Shown one piece after another: positions 62,729-64,000 of a stretch of DNA of 64,000 bases. The DNA comes from Streptomyces iranensis. GTDB taxonomy: Bacteria > Actinomycetota > Actinomycetes > Streptomycetales > Streptomycetaceae. Position numbers and translations under genes: made by a program. The notes under the pieces are model-generated. The model worked only from the letters and a program-made list of their open reading frames with translations, made no database searches and was not told the DNA's origin. Positions within the stretch are counted from its first letter, which is position 1, and each line of letters begins with the position of its first letter. The stretch covers positions 62,001 to 126,000 of the forward strand of contig NZ_JAGGLR010000015.1 in assembly GCF_017874715.1 (NCBI RefSeq). Reading direction: 5' to 3'.

Positions 62729-64000
62729 GTGGGGATCGAGAGCGAAAAGCTCGTCTACGACTATCTGAGCCGTGTCGGTGACCTGGCTCAGCAGCAGGGT
62801 CTGTCGTCCGGTGAACGTATGCGGCTGGTATCCGGGCTCCGTGCCGATATCGACCATCGCCGGGCGACCGGAGGGGCGGACAGCCCGGCCGGGGTGAAGC
62901 GGATCCTGTCCAAGCTGGGCTCACCGGCCGATGTGGTGGCCGCCGCGGGTGGCCGAGGCCCCGATCCGGGATCGGGGGGAATGGTTGGTGAGCCCAGTAC
63001 GGAGGGCAGCGGTGCGGGCAGCGGTGCGGGCGGCGGTGCGGCACCGCGAGGGGCCGCCGGGGCGGCGCGGGCGGCCCGCGACAAGCTGGCCGGGCTCGCC
63101 AAGAGCAGCGGTCTCACCGGTAAGGTGCCCGCCCCGCGCGAGGAGGACGCCCCGGGGGCGCCCGGCACCGGCCGGAACGGGGACGGCCGCGCCCACCGCA
63201 CTTCGGGCGACGGCGCCGCCTCCCTGATCAAGCCGAGGCCCGCCACCCCCGCCACGCCCCCGTCCAACGCCGCCTCGCCGCCGCACCTCGCGGGCGAGGA
63301 CGAACTGGGCCCGCGCGAGTCCGACATGGACTGGTGGCACGTTGAGCCGAGCCCGTTCGCCCAGCCCGAGCAGCGCGACGCGCAGTATGGCGCGGTCGAG
63401 GGGTTCACCGGCGGGATCGAGATCCCCGAACTGCTCGGTAAGGGCAAGTCGGCCGAGCAGGAGCGCCAGGAGCGGCGCGAGGCCGAGGAGAAGGCGGCGG
63501 CGGAAGCGGCCGAGGCCGAGGCGGACGCGGACGCGGAGGCGAAGGCGGAGGCCGGGGCCAAGAAGGCGGAGGCCGGGGGCAAGCAGCGTGGCGGACTGCG
63601 CCGCGTACTGCTCGGGCCCGGTAAGGCGGGTAAGACGGCCGGTCAGCCCGCGGGCGGGGGCGGCGTTCCCACATGGCTGTCCGGGCTCGGCCCGGTGCTG
63701 CTGGTGGCGGTCGGACTCCTCGTGGCGGGCGCCGCCCTGGGCAACATCATCCTGATCGCCTTCGGCTGGGTGATCGCGTACTACAGCACCTACCGCCGCT
63801 CCTCTGCCGAGGCGAAGTGGGCGGCGCTGGGCATGCCAGGCCTGGTCGCGGCCGGGGCCGCGATCTGGCTGTATGGCCGAGCCGACGGCAAGTGGGGCGA
63901 GCCGATCCCCGAGCACGGCTGGAAGGACGCCCTGACCGAGACCTGGCCCTACGTCGTCCGGGGCGCCGCCATCGCATCGGTGCTGTTCCTCCTCTGGCGC
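62729..64000 (+). CDS. HAAS-like membrane protein, 5' part (runs off the right edge)
   Basis: An open frame from GTG 62729 (AGGGG 5 bases upstream) continues 424 codons to the window end. The N-terminus (ESEKLVYDYLSRVGDLAQQQ, then RMRLVSGLRADIDHRR) resembles HAAS/DUF1700 signalling domains. A long Gly/Ala/Pro-rich linker with a coiled KAAAEAAEAEADADAEAK stretch follows. Hydrophobic helices are seen at about 318-337, 340-352, 368-380 and 411-424. The conserved motif ESDMDWWHVEPSPF lies in the linker. Function is unknown. It is divergent from the Helicase_C_3 gene. Confidence 0.8.
   Translation, partial: MGIESEKLVYDYLSRVGDLAQQQGLSSGERMRLVSGLRADIDHRRATGGADSPAGVKRILSKLGSPADVVAAAGGRGPDPGSGGMVGEPSTEGSGAGSGAGGGAAPRGAAGAARAARDKLAGLAKSSGLTGKVPAPREEDAPGAPGTGRNGDGRAHRTSGDGAASLIKPRPATPATPPSNAASPPHLAGEDELGPRESDMDWWHVEPSPFAQPEQRDAQYGAVEGFTGGIEIPELLGKGKSAEQERQERREAEEKAAAEAAEAEADADAEAKAEAGAKKAEAGGKQRGGLRRVLLGPGKAGKTAGQPAGGGGVPTWLSGLGPVLLVAVGLLVAGAALGNIILIAFGWVIAYYSTYRRSSAEAKWAALGMPGLVAAGAAIWLYGRADGKWGEPIPEHGWKDALTETWPYVVRGAAIASVLFLLWR

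Overview
The window is high-GC actinomycete DNA, almost certainly a Streptomyces chromosome. It has dense GC-rich coding on both strands, many GTG starts and 1-4 base ATGA/TGATG gene overlaps, a mycothiol-dependent formaldehyde dehydrogenase, a CIRCE-controlled stand-alone groEL, a cdgB-type GGDEF protein, and a nagKA pair with a DasR-like operator. From memory, the order terD / release-factor-like / cdgB / nagA-nagK / otsB-otsA / thrC-moaD / csp / groEL2 / murQ matches the S. coelicolor SCO4277 to SCO4307 region. That was not checked by alignment. I recognised no tRNA, rRNA or CRISPR array.

Left edge (1-13.4 kb): the 3' part of a nonribosomal peptide synthetase (A-T-C-A-T-C-A-T-C-A-T-E, entered mid A-domain), followed by a flavin reductase. 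By-eye specificity codes suggest Thr, an unresolved residue, Thr and Gly. The Gly module is followed by an apparently complete epimerization domain.

13.4-19.6 kb: formaldehyde detoxification (MBL hydrolase plus mycothiol dehydrogenase), a secreted M4 metallopeptidase, a zinc alcohol dehydrogenase divergent from a TetR regulator with two shared operators, a partial tandem duplication of the dehydrogenase 3' end, and an Uma2 pseudogene.

19.7-23.9 kb: an island-like cassette. It holds a protein kinase-like gene, a glycine-rich-domain protein and four tiny overlapping ORFs on the minus strand, divergent from an HTH-TPR regulator across a 16-bp palindrome. A dead tyrosine integrase tail lies at its right end.

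24-43 kb: conserved core region. It contains terD, an ArfB-like rescue factor, a flavin reductase, a GAF-PAS-GGDEF diguanylate cyclase with a Crp-like site upstream, and a membrane-anchored putative carbohydrate-binding protein. Then come amino-sugar catabolism (PfkB kinase, nagA, nagK, solute-binding lipoprotein, DasR-like sites), trehalose and glucosylglycerate synthesis (otsB, otsA, gpgS), thrC under a SAM-I riboswitch and overlapping a MoaD-like gene, a cold-shock gene, and groEL2 with two CIRCE elements.

43-53.3 kb: murQ and an RpiR-family regulator (MurNAc recycling), two small coupled genes, a LuxR-type response regulator whose histidine kinase survives only as an in-frame C-terminal remnant, a DUF3040 protein, a CPA2-type antiporter, a chloramphenicol-type MFS exporter, a decayed DUF222/HNH plus caspase locus, an HD phosphohydrolase and cutC.

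53.3-64 kb: a HelD/HelR-like RNA polymerase motor, a small membrane protein, XPB helicase, a VanZ-family protein with a lysine-rich tail, a large Helicase_C_3 protein with a WYL-like tail, and the start of a HAAS-like membrane protein running off the right edge. Short GC-rich tandem repeats between and inside genes recur throughout the window.
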